From: Acidobacteriota bacterium
Lineage (GTDB): Bacteria; Acidobacteriota; Terriglobia; Acidiferrales; UBA7541
Direction of reading: 5' to 3'
DNA length: 9,068 nucleotides
NCBI GenBank assembly: GCA_003133505.1
Contig: PKXT01000340.1
Location: 1-9,068 of the forward strand
Position 1 is the stretch's first letter. Every line of letters starts with the position of its first letter. Of this stretch, positions 1 through 6,942 are shown in pieces. Under the pieces are notes generated by a model. That model ran no database searches and was not told the origin of the DNA. It saw nothing but the letters and a program-made list of their open reading frames with translations. The translations under genes and the position numbers were made by a program.

Positions 1-170
1 AGGACGTCACGATCGCCGACCTGGCGGTGGCCAGCGGTTGCGGGCAGATCAAGACCGGAGCGCCGTCGCGCTCGGACAGGGTGGCGAAGTACAACCAGTT
101 GCTGCGCATCGAACAGGAGCTAGGCAGCGCGGCGAAATTTGTGGGACTAACGGTGCTAGGGAAACAATAG
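1..170 (+). CDS. eno: Enolase, C-terminal end (partial; 5' part outside window)
   Basis: Enolase (phosphopyruvate hydratase) interconverts 2-phosphoglycerate and phosphoenolpyruvate in the cytoplasm. Only the last 55 codons plus the TAG stop (168-170) are visible, read from position 3. The peptide begins DVTIADLAVASGCGQIKTGA and continues through PSRSDRVAKYNQLLRIEQEL, which is the strongly conserved C-terminal signature of bacterial enolases. It includes the Lys of the QIKTGA segment, which lies in the active-site region in the family. The tail after this block (GSAAKFVGLTVLGKQ) is short and variable, as usual. The reading frame is intact up to the window edge. The gene lies on the same strand as gpmI, which makes its substrate, with one broken gene between them. 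No terminator is visible after the stop; the next open frame starts 14 bases later. The identification is firm despite the short fragment. Confidence 0.95.
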   Translation, partial: DVTIADLAVASGCGQIKTGAPSRSDRVAKYNQLLRIEQELGSAAKFVGLTVLGKQ

Positions 171-184
171 GTATTCGCACATTC

Positions 185-1028
185 ATGACAGAACGCAAAT
201 TCGAGACCACTCCTGTCGTATTTGGCATTCCCGCGGAATGGGACCGCTTCGCACGTGCAAACGAAGGATTCTTAGAGGGTCTACCCAATCTCATCCGCGC
301 CGGTGAGATCGCCTTTTCGTCACGTCAGCTTAGAGTGCGTTCAGCAAATATGGCGATCTATTCTTTAGATTCTCTTTGCAAGCAGGACTTCTGGGATATT
401 TTGCTCCTCTGTGGAAATGGTTGTGGCATGAGCGCCCCAAAAGTTCTGCGAGGAATGTATGAAAGGGCTGTCACTGCAAATTATCTCCATTTGAACCTCG
501 GAGGAAGCAGATCTCTCCTTCGATTTTCACGCGGTAACTAAGTATAGATTGGGGAAATCAATCCTTGACATTTTTGGGGCCGAAGCCTTCCCGGCGGCAG
601 ATATAGAGCGTGCAAAGGAGCACTACGAGTCCGTCAAAACCAAGTTTCAGGTGACCAAGTGCAATGAATGTGGTACGACGAGAATGAACCACACATGGAG
701 CAAAGTGGATGTTGTTTCAATGGCGAAGTCCTGCGAGACTTTAAGAAAATTTCTGGTCCAGGCATACTACGTCCCGCTTCAGCAATCCCACCCCAGCTTT
801 TTTGCTTTGAATAACGGGCTGCGAGAAATTGCAGGAGGCGATGTGGAACTTGATTACAGCGAACAGATTGTGCATGAGTCTTTGGCTTTGGGCGCGGCAC
901 ATAGAATCCTGATTGCCGTTCTAGACCTCCAAAAGCAGCATTTCCACATCGACGAACTCGAATTGCCTTTGCAGGCCTGCCTGCAGGATTTCGTTGGAGT
1001 ATGTAAAAAGGATTCCCAGCCGCACTAG
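185..1028 (+). pseudogene. DUF5677-like protein of unknown function, disrupted by a frameshift near 497
   Basis: Two overlapping frames together encode one protein. The first runs from ATG at 185 and in its own frame stops at 539-541. The second is open across 498-1025, with TAG at 1026-1028. Joining them at about 497, by skipping one base, gives a continuous protein of about 280 residues. Its middle reads ILLLCGNG (about 72-79), LRGMYERAVTANYLHLN (about 88-104), then SEEADLSFDFHAVTKYRLGK across the join. This resembles the DUF5677 pattern of an LLRGLYE helix followed by P-E-E-A and a D-x-H motif. Later features are a C-x2-C pair with a downstream His-Thr-Trp (about 159-171) and a SHPS motif (about 201-204), also typical of the family. 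The biochemical role is unknown. The first frame's last 14 residues look random, which supports a true shift rather than two genes. Parts are more A+T-rich than gpmI, suggesting an acquired gene. The ATG has only a weak ribosome binding site. A sequencing error could mimic the lesion. Confidence 0.75.
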
Positions 1029-1039
1029 TAAGACGGCTT

Positions 1040-1057
1040 GAGATTTGTTTGAATCTC
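1040..1057 (+). repeat. Short inverted repeat between the DUF5677-like gene and gpmI
   Basis: GAGATT (1040-1045) and AATCTC (1052-1057) are perfect inverted arms around a 6-base loop. A second outer pair, CTTGA (1037-1041) and TCAAG (1065-1069), partly overlaps and could form an alternative pairing. No T-tract follows, so this is not a standard intrinsic terminator. It lies in the 69-base leader of gpmI and could be a weak RNA structure or chance. No convincing promoter was found in the same stretch. Confidence 0.35.
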
Positions 1058-1085
1058 TAACCGTTCAAGGACTACACAGGCTAAC

Positions 1086-1089
1086 GGAG
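1086..1089 (+). promoter_or_regulatory. Ribosome binding site of gpmI
   Basis: GGAG lies 8 bases before the GTG start at 1098. It decides the start, because there is no ATG near the expected N-terminus and the conserved DGWG block begins only 16 codons downstream. Confidence 0.6.
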
Positions 1090-1097
1090 CGCGAACC

Positions 1098-2684
1098 GTG
1101 GTCAGAAGACAACGACCTAAGCCGATTGTGCTGACGATTCTCGACGGGTGGGGATACTCGCCGGAGACGAAGGGGAACGCGATTGCGCTGGCGCAAAAGC
1201 CGGTCTACGACGAATTGTTGAGGAGATTTCCGAATACCCTGATACAAACTTCGGGGCCGTCGGTGGGACTACCACCGGGACAGATGGGAAACAGCGAAGT
1301 GGGCCACCTGAATATTGGTGCCGGACGAATCATCCTGATGGACATCACGCGGATAGACACGCAGATTGCGACCGGAGAATTCTTCCAAAACCCGCTGCTA
1401 CTGGAGGCTATGCGGCGCGGGCGCGAGCGGCATCTGCACCTGATGGGACTGGTGAGCAATGGAGGCGTCCATTCGCATATCGAGCATCTTTTCGCGCTCC
1501 TCCGGATGGCTCGTGAAAATCAGGTAGAGCGCGTGTTCGTCCACTGCTTCACTGACGGTCGTGACACCCCGCCACATTCAGGAATCGATTTCCTAGCGCA
1601 GTTGCAGCAGAAAATGCGGGATTACCAGACGGGCCGAATTGCCTCCGTTTCGGGACGGTACTTCGCGATGGACCGCGACAATCGCTGGCAACGCATTGAG
1701 CAGGCTTATAAGGTGATGGTTCGTGGGAATGGCGAGTTCCGTTCGGACGATCCGATTGCTGTAATGCGCGCAAACTACGAGCGCGAGGTGACGGATGAGT
1801 TCGTGATACCCGCGGTAATCACTGAAAAGCGCAGCGCGAATGGCGATCCGACCGAGGGAGATAGACCTGTTGGGTTAATTCGTGAAGACGACGCGGTGAT
1901 TTTCTTCAATTTCCGCGCGGATCGTGCTCGGGAAATTACGCGAGCGCTGGCCGAGCCGGGGTTCAAGGAAATAGTGGATGCGGACCGGCCGGGTAATTTG
2001 TTTTATGTGGGAATGACCCAATACGACAAGGCGTGGCCGTGGCTGCGCTACGTGGTGGCGCCGGAACAAGTGCAACACATGCTGGCGCAGGTGTTCGCCG
2101 AGCAGAAGTTTCGCAATCTGCGCATCGCGGAGACAGAAAAGTATGCGCACGTCACATATTTTTTTAATGGTGGCGTGGAAAAACCGTTTCCCGGAGAAGA
2201 GCGAGTGCTGGTGCAGTCGCCCAAAGTTGCCACCTACGATCTGAAGCCCGAAATGTCGGCGGCGGGCGTGGCCGATGCCGCGATCCACAGTATTGAGAAA
2301 GGCGATTTCGACGTGATCGTGATGAACTTCGCCAACGCCGACATGGTGGGCCATTCCGGAAATGTTGAGGCAACCGGGCGGGCCGTGGAAGCGGTGGACG
2401 CGCAACTGGGCCGCATATATGCGGCATTACGTTCACATGGTGGCGCGTGGATTATCACGGCCGATCATGGAAACGCGGAGATGATGATTGATCCTGCCGA
2501 TGGCGGGCCGCACACCTATCACACGACGAATCCAGTACCGTTTATCGTGGTGAGCGACGAGAAAAAAATGGCTCTCCGTAACGATGGGTCACTGCGGGAC
2601 ATTGCCCCAACGCTGTTGGGGATGTTGAATGTACCCGAACCTGGCGCGATGACCGGCCATGATTTGCGGGTGCGGAGAAGCTAG
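1098..2684 (+). CDS. gpmI: 2,3-bisphosphoglycerate-independent phosphoglycerate mutase
   Basis: This cytoplasmic enzyme interconverts 3-phosphoglycerate and 2-phosphoglycerate through a phosphoserine intermediate, using two divalent metal ions (usually Mn2+). The 528-residue protein is close to the family norm of about 510-515. The start is GTG at 1098, with GGAG at 1086-1089 spaced 8 bases away; it places the metal-binding LTILDGWG (Asp16) at the expected N-terminal position. The catalytic Ser66 sits in QMGNSEVGHLNIGAGR. The inserted phosphotransferase domain carries SNGGVHSHIEH (120-130) and TDGRDTPP (152-159). The C-terminal metal ligands are present: Asp415 and His419 in NADMVGHSGN, Asp456 and His457 in TADHGNAEMM, and the His of GPHTYHTTNPVP (470-481). 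All key residues are retained, so the enzyme should be active. It lies downstream of eno on the same strand. The 69-base upstream gap and its own ribosome binding site leave separate transcription possible. Confidence 0.97.
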   Translation: MVRRQRPKPIVLTILDGWGYSPETKGNAIALAQKPVYDELLRRFPNTLIQTSGPSVGLPPGQMGNSEVGHLNIGAGRIILMDITRIDTQIATGEFFQNPLLLEAMRRGRERHLHLMGLVSNGGVHSHIEHLFALLRMARENQVERVFVHCFTDGRDTPPHSGIDFLAQLQQKMRDYQTGRIASVSGRYFAMDRDNRWQRIEQAYKVMVRGNGEFRSDDPIAVMRANYEREVTDEFVIPAVITEKRSANGDPTEGDRPVGLIREDDAVIFFNFRADRAREITRALAEPGFKEIVDADRPGNLFYVGMTQYDKAWPWLRYVVAPEQVQHMLAQVFAEQKFRNLRIAETEKYAHVTYFFNGGVEKPFPGEERVLVQSPKVATYDLKPEMSAAGVADAAIHSIEKGDFDVIVMNFANADMVGHSGNVEATGRAVEAVDAQLGRIYAALRSHGGAWIITADHGNAEMMIDPADGGPHTYHTTNPVPFIVVSDEKKMALRNDGSLRDIAPTLLGMLNVPEPGAMTGHDLRVRRS

Positions 2685-2806
2685 CTATCGCTGGCGACGC
2701 GTGCGAATAGAGGCAGAAGCAGATTCTCGCGCAAGGCATAACCGCTCCTCGAAACGACAGGTTATTAGAGCTAATGCTCGAAGTTTACAATCGTGGTTGA
2801 TAAGAG
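2685..2806. other. Convergent intergenic region between gpmI and the glycosylation operon
   Basis: This is a 122-base gap where the two transcription units meet tail to tail. A two-way terminator would be expected here. The only structures seen are a 4-base-pair stem GAGC-TAAT-GCTC (2768-2779), which overlaps ATTAG-AG-CTAAT (2764-2775), and a very tight TCGC-TG-GCGA (2688-2697). None has a T-tract on either strand, so intrinsic termination is not supported. No coding sequence is recognisable. Confidence 0.4.
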
Positions 2807-4045
2807 CTAGATGTGTTGAATGCGCTCGGCGGCGACTTCGGTAACAGCTTTGACGTAAGCCTCCACATTTTGCTCAGGCCGCCATTTAGACATTCGTTCG
2901 CGCGCAGAGGTGGCCATCTGGCGGCGCGCCGGCGAATTCGCGATCAGATAGCGCAAGCGCTCTGAAAATAATTCAATATTGCCGCAAGGATAGACGAAGC
3001 CGGTTTGCGAATCGCTTAGCAGGTCAAACTTTGCGCCTACCTGGTCGCTGATGATGGCTGGGCACCCGCACAGCATCGCCTCATTGACCACCAAACCGAA
3101 TGGCTCGTAAGACGACGGCAGCAGGAGCAGATCGCAAGCCGTGTAAACAGCGGGCAATTGCGACTGATTGATGAAGCCGAGCCAGCGAACCCTTTCGGCG
3201 ACGCCCAGATGGCCCGCGCGCACCTGTAGCTCGGCTAACATCGGGCCGTCCCCCGCGAAGACTAGAAAGGCATTTCGGAGATTCATGCGGGCGAAAGCCT
3301 CCAGCGCATCTAGTGGGCGCTTCCACGGTTGCAGCTTCCCGCAAAACAATGCGATAGCAGCCTCTTCGGGAATATTCCAGGATTGGCGCACGGCGCGGCG
3401 ATCCACTTTTGATGCACGAGCGATCCACCAGTCGTTATTCACCATGTTCCCGGCCAGCAATATGTGTTCGCGCGGGACGCCGAGCGATTCCAGAAAAGTG
3501 ACCGTGCCGCTGGAACCGGCCAGGACGCGAGCGGCGCGACGGTAGATTTGCCGCAGAAGCATTCTCTTAAGCGCGCGGCGCGGCGGAGATTGCACGCGCC
3601 AGCTGTCCAGGCTGTGCGCATCGGTGCTTAGCAGAAGCGGAATATCATATCGGCGAGCGAGTAAAAAGGCGCGCCAGGCATCGCGAAAATAGTAGCCGCC
3701 GACATACACAGCATCGAAATTGCCTGTGCGAAGCAGGTCTGGCAAAGCCCGATATGTTATCGGCGGCGCTGCTGTGGTGTCCTCCCCTGACTGATGAAGC
3801 GCAACCCACGGATAGCCTTCCACCACTGGAACATCCCATTGGACTTCGACGCCGAAGCCCGGATCGTGCGCGAGTGTGGCGCCTCGCAGATTCGAATAGG
3901 CGACTAGAATTTCCAGGCATGGGTGCGAGGCCATAAGGCGTAGCAGTGGGGCCACGTACTGGACGGGGTGGGACAAGACGAGCAGAAGGCGATAACGCGG
4001 AGTCGTAGTGACGGCGGATGTGAATAAAATTGGCGGCGTGGTCAC
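2807..4045 (-). CDS. GT4-family glycosyltransferase (canonical E-x7-E)
   Basis: This is a GT-B-fold retaining glycosyltransferase that probably transfers a sugar from a nucleotide sugar to a lipid-linked or oligosaccharide acceptor at the cytoplasmic face of the membrane. The 412-residue protein has an N-terminal Rossmann-like start, YRLLLVLSHPVQYVAPLLR (about 18-36). The donor domain opens with ALFCGKLQPWKRP (232-244), a typical GT4 G-K-L-x-x-x-K-R loop, followed by LVFAGDGP (261-268). The catalytic E-x7-E pair is Glu314 and Glu322 in SYEPFGLVVNEAMLCGCPAI. The GTG start at 4045 overlaps the TGA of the upstream glycosyltransferase gene by 4 bases (GTGA), with GAGG about 10 bases upstream. An in-frame start 14 codons earlier is possible, but it would lengthen the overlap and adds no conserved residues. 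There is no signal peptide or clear transmembrane segment. It is the last gene of the operon. Sugar specificity cannot be read from the sequence. Confidence 0.92.
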   Translation of the reverse strand: MTTPPILFTSAVTTTPRYRLLLVLSHPVQYVAPLLRLMASHPCLEILVAYSNLRGATLAHDPGFGVEVQWDVPVVEGYPWVALHQSGEDTTAAPPITYRALPDLLRTGNFDAVYVGGYYFRDAWRAFLLARRYDIPLLLSTDAHSLDSWRVQSPPRRALKRMLLRQIYRRAARVLAGSSGTVTFLESLGVPREHILLAGNMVNNDWWIARASKVDRRAVRQSWNIPEEAAIALFCGKLQPWKRPLDALEAFARMNLRNAFLVFAGDGPMLAELQVRAGHLGVAERVRWLGFINQSQLPAVYTACDLLLLPSSYEPFGLVVNEAMLCGCPAIISDQVGAKFDLLSDSQTGFVYPCGNIELFSERLRYLIANSPARRQMATSARERMSKWRPEQNVEAYVKAVTEVAAERIQHI

Positions 4046-5187
4046 AATCCAAGCACCTCTATATAGCGCTTTGTAATAACATCCCACGAAAAATGTTGGG
4101 TGTAGGCGAGGCGACTATTTTCGCGAAGCGAGAGACGATGCGCGTCGTGTTGTAACATGCGACAGAGCGCTTCAGCGAGAGCAGAGCGGTCGTTGATGGG
4201 AGCAAGTTCGACGCCTGCCTCGGTTATTGGAAACACCGTGCCAGGGCCGCGATAACCGACCAGTGGAAGGCCGCACGCGACAGCAGCCAAGGCACTGCCG
4301 CGCTGGGGAGAAAGTTCGCCGCGAACGAAGAGCATCGCATCGCATTCAGCTAATTTTTGCGCGACATCAATCGCGGGAAGTACGCCGAAGATTTCCACTT
4401 CCACGCCGCTACCGGCCAGTGCGGTTTGCAAAGCGGAGCGAGCCGCTTCCGCGCCGCGTCCCATCACGAGCAACGAGACAGGCCCAACGCGCCGGCGAAC
4501 CTCAAGTAGAGCGGCGGCAATGTCCTGCACTTCGCGCGAAGTACGGCCGCTGCCGGTCACCCCGAAGACAGCGACCCGACTGCGGATTTCGTCGCGAGGA
4601 TACGCCCTAAAGCCGGTAACGAATGGGTCGAGCACGCATGGATGATCGCCGGAAGTGGTCGTGCCGATTGGGCCAGCGCCGGGCCGACTATTGGCTGGCA
4701 AAATATTCGAGCCGATAGGGATGAACGTGGCCTTGGAAGTGGCTTTAGGAAGCCAGGAAATCTGATCGAGCGGTAAGGGAAAAATTGCTCGCTCGGCGAG
4801 GGAGTACGCACTACGCATCACGGACAGTTGAATTGCAGCGCGGACCCGATCTCGCCCGCGGGTGCCTGTGGCAGGAATCGAATCGTGAAAGACAACGGCG
4901 ACGCGAGCGCCTGCGCGACGCAGCGTTCGAAGTACTCGAGGAAAGCGCCATGGAAAACCGCGGGAAGACCATGCGAGCGCCGTATAGTGCACGACCACCC
5001 ACTCCCCACGCCAATCGTGGGATTGGCGTAGAAGCCTGGCGAAAGCCCGGGGCCACGCTTGGCGATCCCATTCAAAATCCGCCACGTGCAAGGAAACATT
5101 TCGTCGAGCAAGAGCGGCGGCTAAATGCGCGCAATAATCGCGGAGCGCGTCGGTGGGCTGGTCGCGTTTGCCGAGAAGAGCAATCAT
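4042..5187 (-). CDS. GT-B-fold glycosyltransferase, GT4-like, with degenerate E-x7-E motif
   Basis: The 381-residue protein starts MIALLGKRDQPTDALRDYC, like a group of bacterial GT-B glycosyltransferases found in polysaccharide clusters. The N-terminal acceptor domain includes GEWVVVHYTALAWSSRGFPW (61-80) and VAVVFHDSIP (96-105). After a variable linker (about 163-203) the donor domain begins at VAVFGVTGSGRTSREV (205-220). The LSPQRGSALAAVACGLPLVG segment (292-311) occupies the place of the GT4 motif, but Ser and Ala replace the two Glu. The Ala-Cys-Gly-x-Pro-(Leu/Val)-Val ending is kept. The role is probably sugar transfer in the same pathway as its neighbours, though a non-catalytic or differently catalysing protein is possible. 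The ATG at 5187 is 50 bases after the carbamoyltransferase stop. It has no Shine-Dalgarno sequence; instead the leader is pyrimidine-rich. The 3' end overlaps the next glycosyltransferase gene by 4 bases. Confidence 0.85.
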   Translation of the reverse strand: MIALLGKRDQPTDALRDYCAHLAAALARRNVSLHVADFEWDRQAWPRAFARLLRQSHDWRGEWVVVHYTALAWSSRGFPWRFPRVLRTLRRAGARVAVVFHDSIPATGTRGRDRVRAAIQLSVMRSAYSLAERAIFPLPLDQISWLPKATSKATFIPIGSNILPANSRPGAGPIGTTTSGDHPCVLDPFVTGFRAYPRDEIRSRVAVFGVTGSGRTSREVQDIAAALLEVRRRVGPVSLLVMGRGAEAARSALQTALAGSGVEVEIFGVLPAIDVAQKLAECDAMLFVRGELSPQRGSALAAVACGLPLVGYRGPGTVFPITEAGVELAPINDRSALAEALCRMLQHDAHRLSLRENSRLAYTQHFSWDVITKRYIEVLGL

Positions 5188-5192
5188 TGGTT

Positions 5193-5212
5193 GAGAAGGA
5201 GGAAGGAGGGAG
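5193..5212. repeat. 20-base homopurine-homopyrimidine tract with a mirror repeat, in the leader of a glycosyltransferase gene
   Basis: The plus strand is uninterrupted purine from 5193 to 5212, so the transcribed sense strand carries 20 pyrimidines ending 5 bases before the ATG at 5187. Inside it, GGAGGA-AGGAGG (5198-5209) is a perfect mirror repeat. The mRNA would read CCUCCUUCC, similar to the anti-Shine-Dalgarno end of 16S rRNA, rather than a ribosome binding site. No plus-strand gene uses the purine side as a ribosome binding site. It may be chance, but it sits in the only real gap of the operon. Confidence 0.5.
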
Positions 5213-5237
5213 TGTAGCGAAAGTCGGCGTCCGGGCG

Positions 5238-6941
5238 CTATTTGTCGATAAGAAAGCTGCCGATAATCAGCGCGTCCATGCCGGAAGTGAAAAACGTGCG
5301 CAGCGCATCGGGAACAGAGCAGACAATGGGCTCACCTCGTAGATTGAAGGAGGTATTCATCACTACGGGTACTCCAGTTCGGCGGTGGAATTCGCTAGTA
5401 AGACGGTGGAAGAGCGGGTTGACGCTGGCTTCAACAGTCTGGGGGCGCGCGCTGCCGTCCACATGGGTGACGGCGGGAATTCTAGCGCGTTTTTCTGGGC
5501 GCACCTGAGCGGTAAGAATCATGAAGGGCGAATGGTGAGCCGTTTCGAAGTATTCGTGCGCAGCCTCGGCAAGGACGGCTGGCGCAAAAGGCCTCCACGA
5601 TTCGCGAAACTTCACGGCTTTGTTCACGCGGTCTTTCATTTCGGGATCGCGAGGATCAGCGAGAATCGAGCGATTGCCCAGCGAACGCGGCCCAAACTCC
5701 ATGCGTCCTTGAAACCAGCCGAGGATCTTGCCCGAAGCGATCATTTCGGCGGCGCTGGCGGGCGGATCGTCAAGGCGGGTGAAGCGAACCTTGCAGGTGT
5801 GCAGTACGGACTCAATCTGATCATCGGAGATTTCATTGCCGAGGTAGACATGGCGCATTTGCTGGAGAAGAAGAGGACGATTGCCATCAAGCATGGGAGC
5901 AAGAGCCGCGCCGATGGCCACTCCGTCATCGCCGGCAGCGGGCTGAATGAAGATGCCGTCACAAATGCCGGAGGCTAAAATCTTGCCGTTGGCCTTGGAA
6001 TTTAACGCGACGCCGCCGGCGAGGCACAGATTGCGGGAATGGGCGAGACCGGTGGCTCGACGCGCAAGGGCGATCATGGCACGTTCACAGGCATCCTGTA
6101 CTGCGAAGGCAATATCGTGATGACGCGATGTGATTTCGCTTTCGGATTCGCGAGGGGGACCCAGTTTGGCGGTGATGCGGGGCGCCCCGCGGACATTGCC
6201 CAGGAGCGCCTTCGAATTGATTCGATAATACACGCCATTTGTGGCGGGTTCTTGTGAGGAGCCAGAGGAAATCTGGATGAATTCGCTCAGGTCCACACCA
6301 GGCTTGCCGTAAGGCGCGAGCCCCATCACTTTCCATTCATCGCTATATTTCTGGAAACCGAGAAACTGGGTCATCTCCGCATAAAACATACCTAGCGAGT
6401 TTGGCCAATTAATTGTTTCCAGATGCTCGAGTCTGCCTTCGTGCCCGTGCCATAGAGAAGTGGCTTCCCACGCACCGCGCCCGTCAATTACGAGCACGGC
6501 GGCGTCGTCAAAACCGGAAAGCGCATAGGCGCTGATCGCATGGGCCAGGTGATGTTCTATGAAAAGAACGCGAGCGCGAGTGGCGCCGAAGTGATGCTCG
6601 AAGCGACGGTGACCATTTTGCTGGTGCCACATACTCGCGAAATGACGGGTGGAATTGAGCACATTGGGATAATTGGCTGGCATACGTCCGCGGAGATAGC
6701 AGGCAAGATCGTGGCGAAACACATCGCCTGCGGGTTGCCAGCCGTAACAAACGAAATCTAGATCGGCGGAGTGTATGCCAGCGAAATCCAGTGCAGCTTG
6801 TATCGAGCGATAGGGAAAACTGGCGTCGTGCTTCACGCGGCTCAGACGCTCTTCGGCAATCGCAAAAATAATCTCTCCATCGCGCAGCAAAGCCACCGCG
6901 GAATCATGCATTTGGGAATAGTTGATGCCGAGGCTGAACAT
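5238..6941 (-). CDS. NodU/CmcH-family O-carbamoyltransferase
   Basis: Members transfer a carbamoyl group from carbamoyl phosphate to a hydroxyl, usually on a sugar, via carbamoyl-adenylate made with ATP (known for TobZ; NodU and CmcH are relatives). The 567-residue length matches the family. The N-terminal Kae1-like domain has GINYSQMHDSAVALL (5-19), IEHHLAHAISAYAL (128-141) with the His pair expected to bind metal, VIDGRGA (151-157), LAPYGKP (208-214), LAGGVALNSK (307-316) and QPAAGDDGVAIGAA (333-346). The C-terminal YrdC-like domain has WFQGRMEFGPRSLGNRSI (409-426), ESWRPFAPAVL (447-457), DGSARPQTV (495-503) and NTSFNLRGEPIV (529-540). The chosen ATG at 6941 begins MFSLGINYSQ, the normal family start; the open frame extends further upstream only inside the preceding gene. 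It starts one base after that gene's stop. AAGGAG lies 13 bases upstream, a long spacing. All recognisable motifs are intact. The acceptor is unknown, but the neighbouring glycosyltransferases make a glycan or glycoside likely. Confidence 0.95.
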   Translation of the reverse strand: MFSLGINYSQMHDSAVALLRDGEIIFAIAEERLSRVKHDASFPYRSIQAALDFAGIHSADLDFVCYGWQPAGDVFRHDLACYLRGRMPANYPNVLNSTRHFASMWHQQNGHRRFEHHFGATRARVLFIEHHLAHAISAYALSGFDDAAVLVIDGRGAWEATSLWHGHEGRLEHLETINWPNSLGMFYAEMTQFLGFQKYSDEWKVMGLAPYGKPGVDLSEFIQISSGSSQEPATNGVYYRINSKALLGNVRGAPRITAKLGPPRESESEITSRHHDIAFAVQDACERAMIALARRATGLAHSRNLCLAGGVALNSKANGKILASGICDGIFIQPAAGDDGVAIGAALAPMLDGNRPLLLQQMRHVYLGNEISDDQIESVLHTCKVRFTRLDDPPASAAEMIASGKILGWFQGRMEFGPRSLGNRSILADPRDPEMKDRVNKAVKFRESWRPFAPAVLAEAAHEYFETAHHSPFMILTAQVRPEKRARIPAVTHVDGSARPQTVEASVNPLFHRLTSEFHRRTGVPVVMNTSFNLRGEPIVCSVPDALRTFFTSGMDALIIGSFLIDK

Positions 6942-6942
6942 C

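Noticed and set aside
38..184. Possible upstream extension of the DUF5677-like gene in an open frame from a TTG at 38
   Set aside because: This stretch is covered by the enolase C-terminus in another frame, and that match is unambiguous. The extension has no conserved residues, and the ATG at 185 follows the enolase stop.
494..506. Programmed ribosomal frameshift in the DUF5677-like gene, suggested by GGAGGA just after the shift point
   Set aside because: There is no slippery heptamer or prfB-like stop context at 494-500. The purine run lies downstream of the shift rather than upstream, and DUF5677 genes are not known for programmed shifts. An indel mutation or sequencing error is simpler.
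38..2684. Mobile element carrying the DUF5677-like gene
   Set aside because: No transposase, integrase, terminal inverted repeats or target-site duplication is visible around 171-1097.
2764..2779. Candidate bidirectional terminator between the convergent blocks
   Set aside because: The stem is only four or five base pairs long, and neither strand has a following T-tract.
4785..5342. Long plus-strand open frame of 185 codons
   Set aside because: It lies antisense to the glycosyltransferase and the end of the carbamoyltransferase, both of which have strong family motifs. The translation is Arg-rich with no recognisable domain, as expected for a shadow frame.
5385..5978. Long plus-strand open frame of 197 codons
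   Set aside because: It is fully antisense to the conserved C-terminal half of the carbamoyltransferase. There is no ribosome binding site or domain signature.
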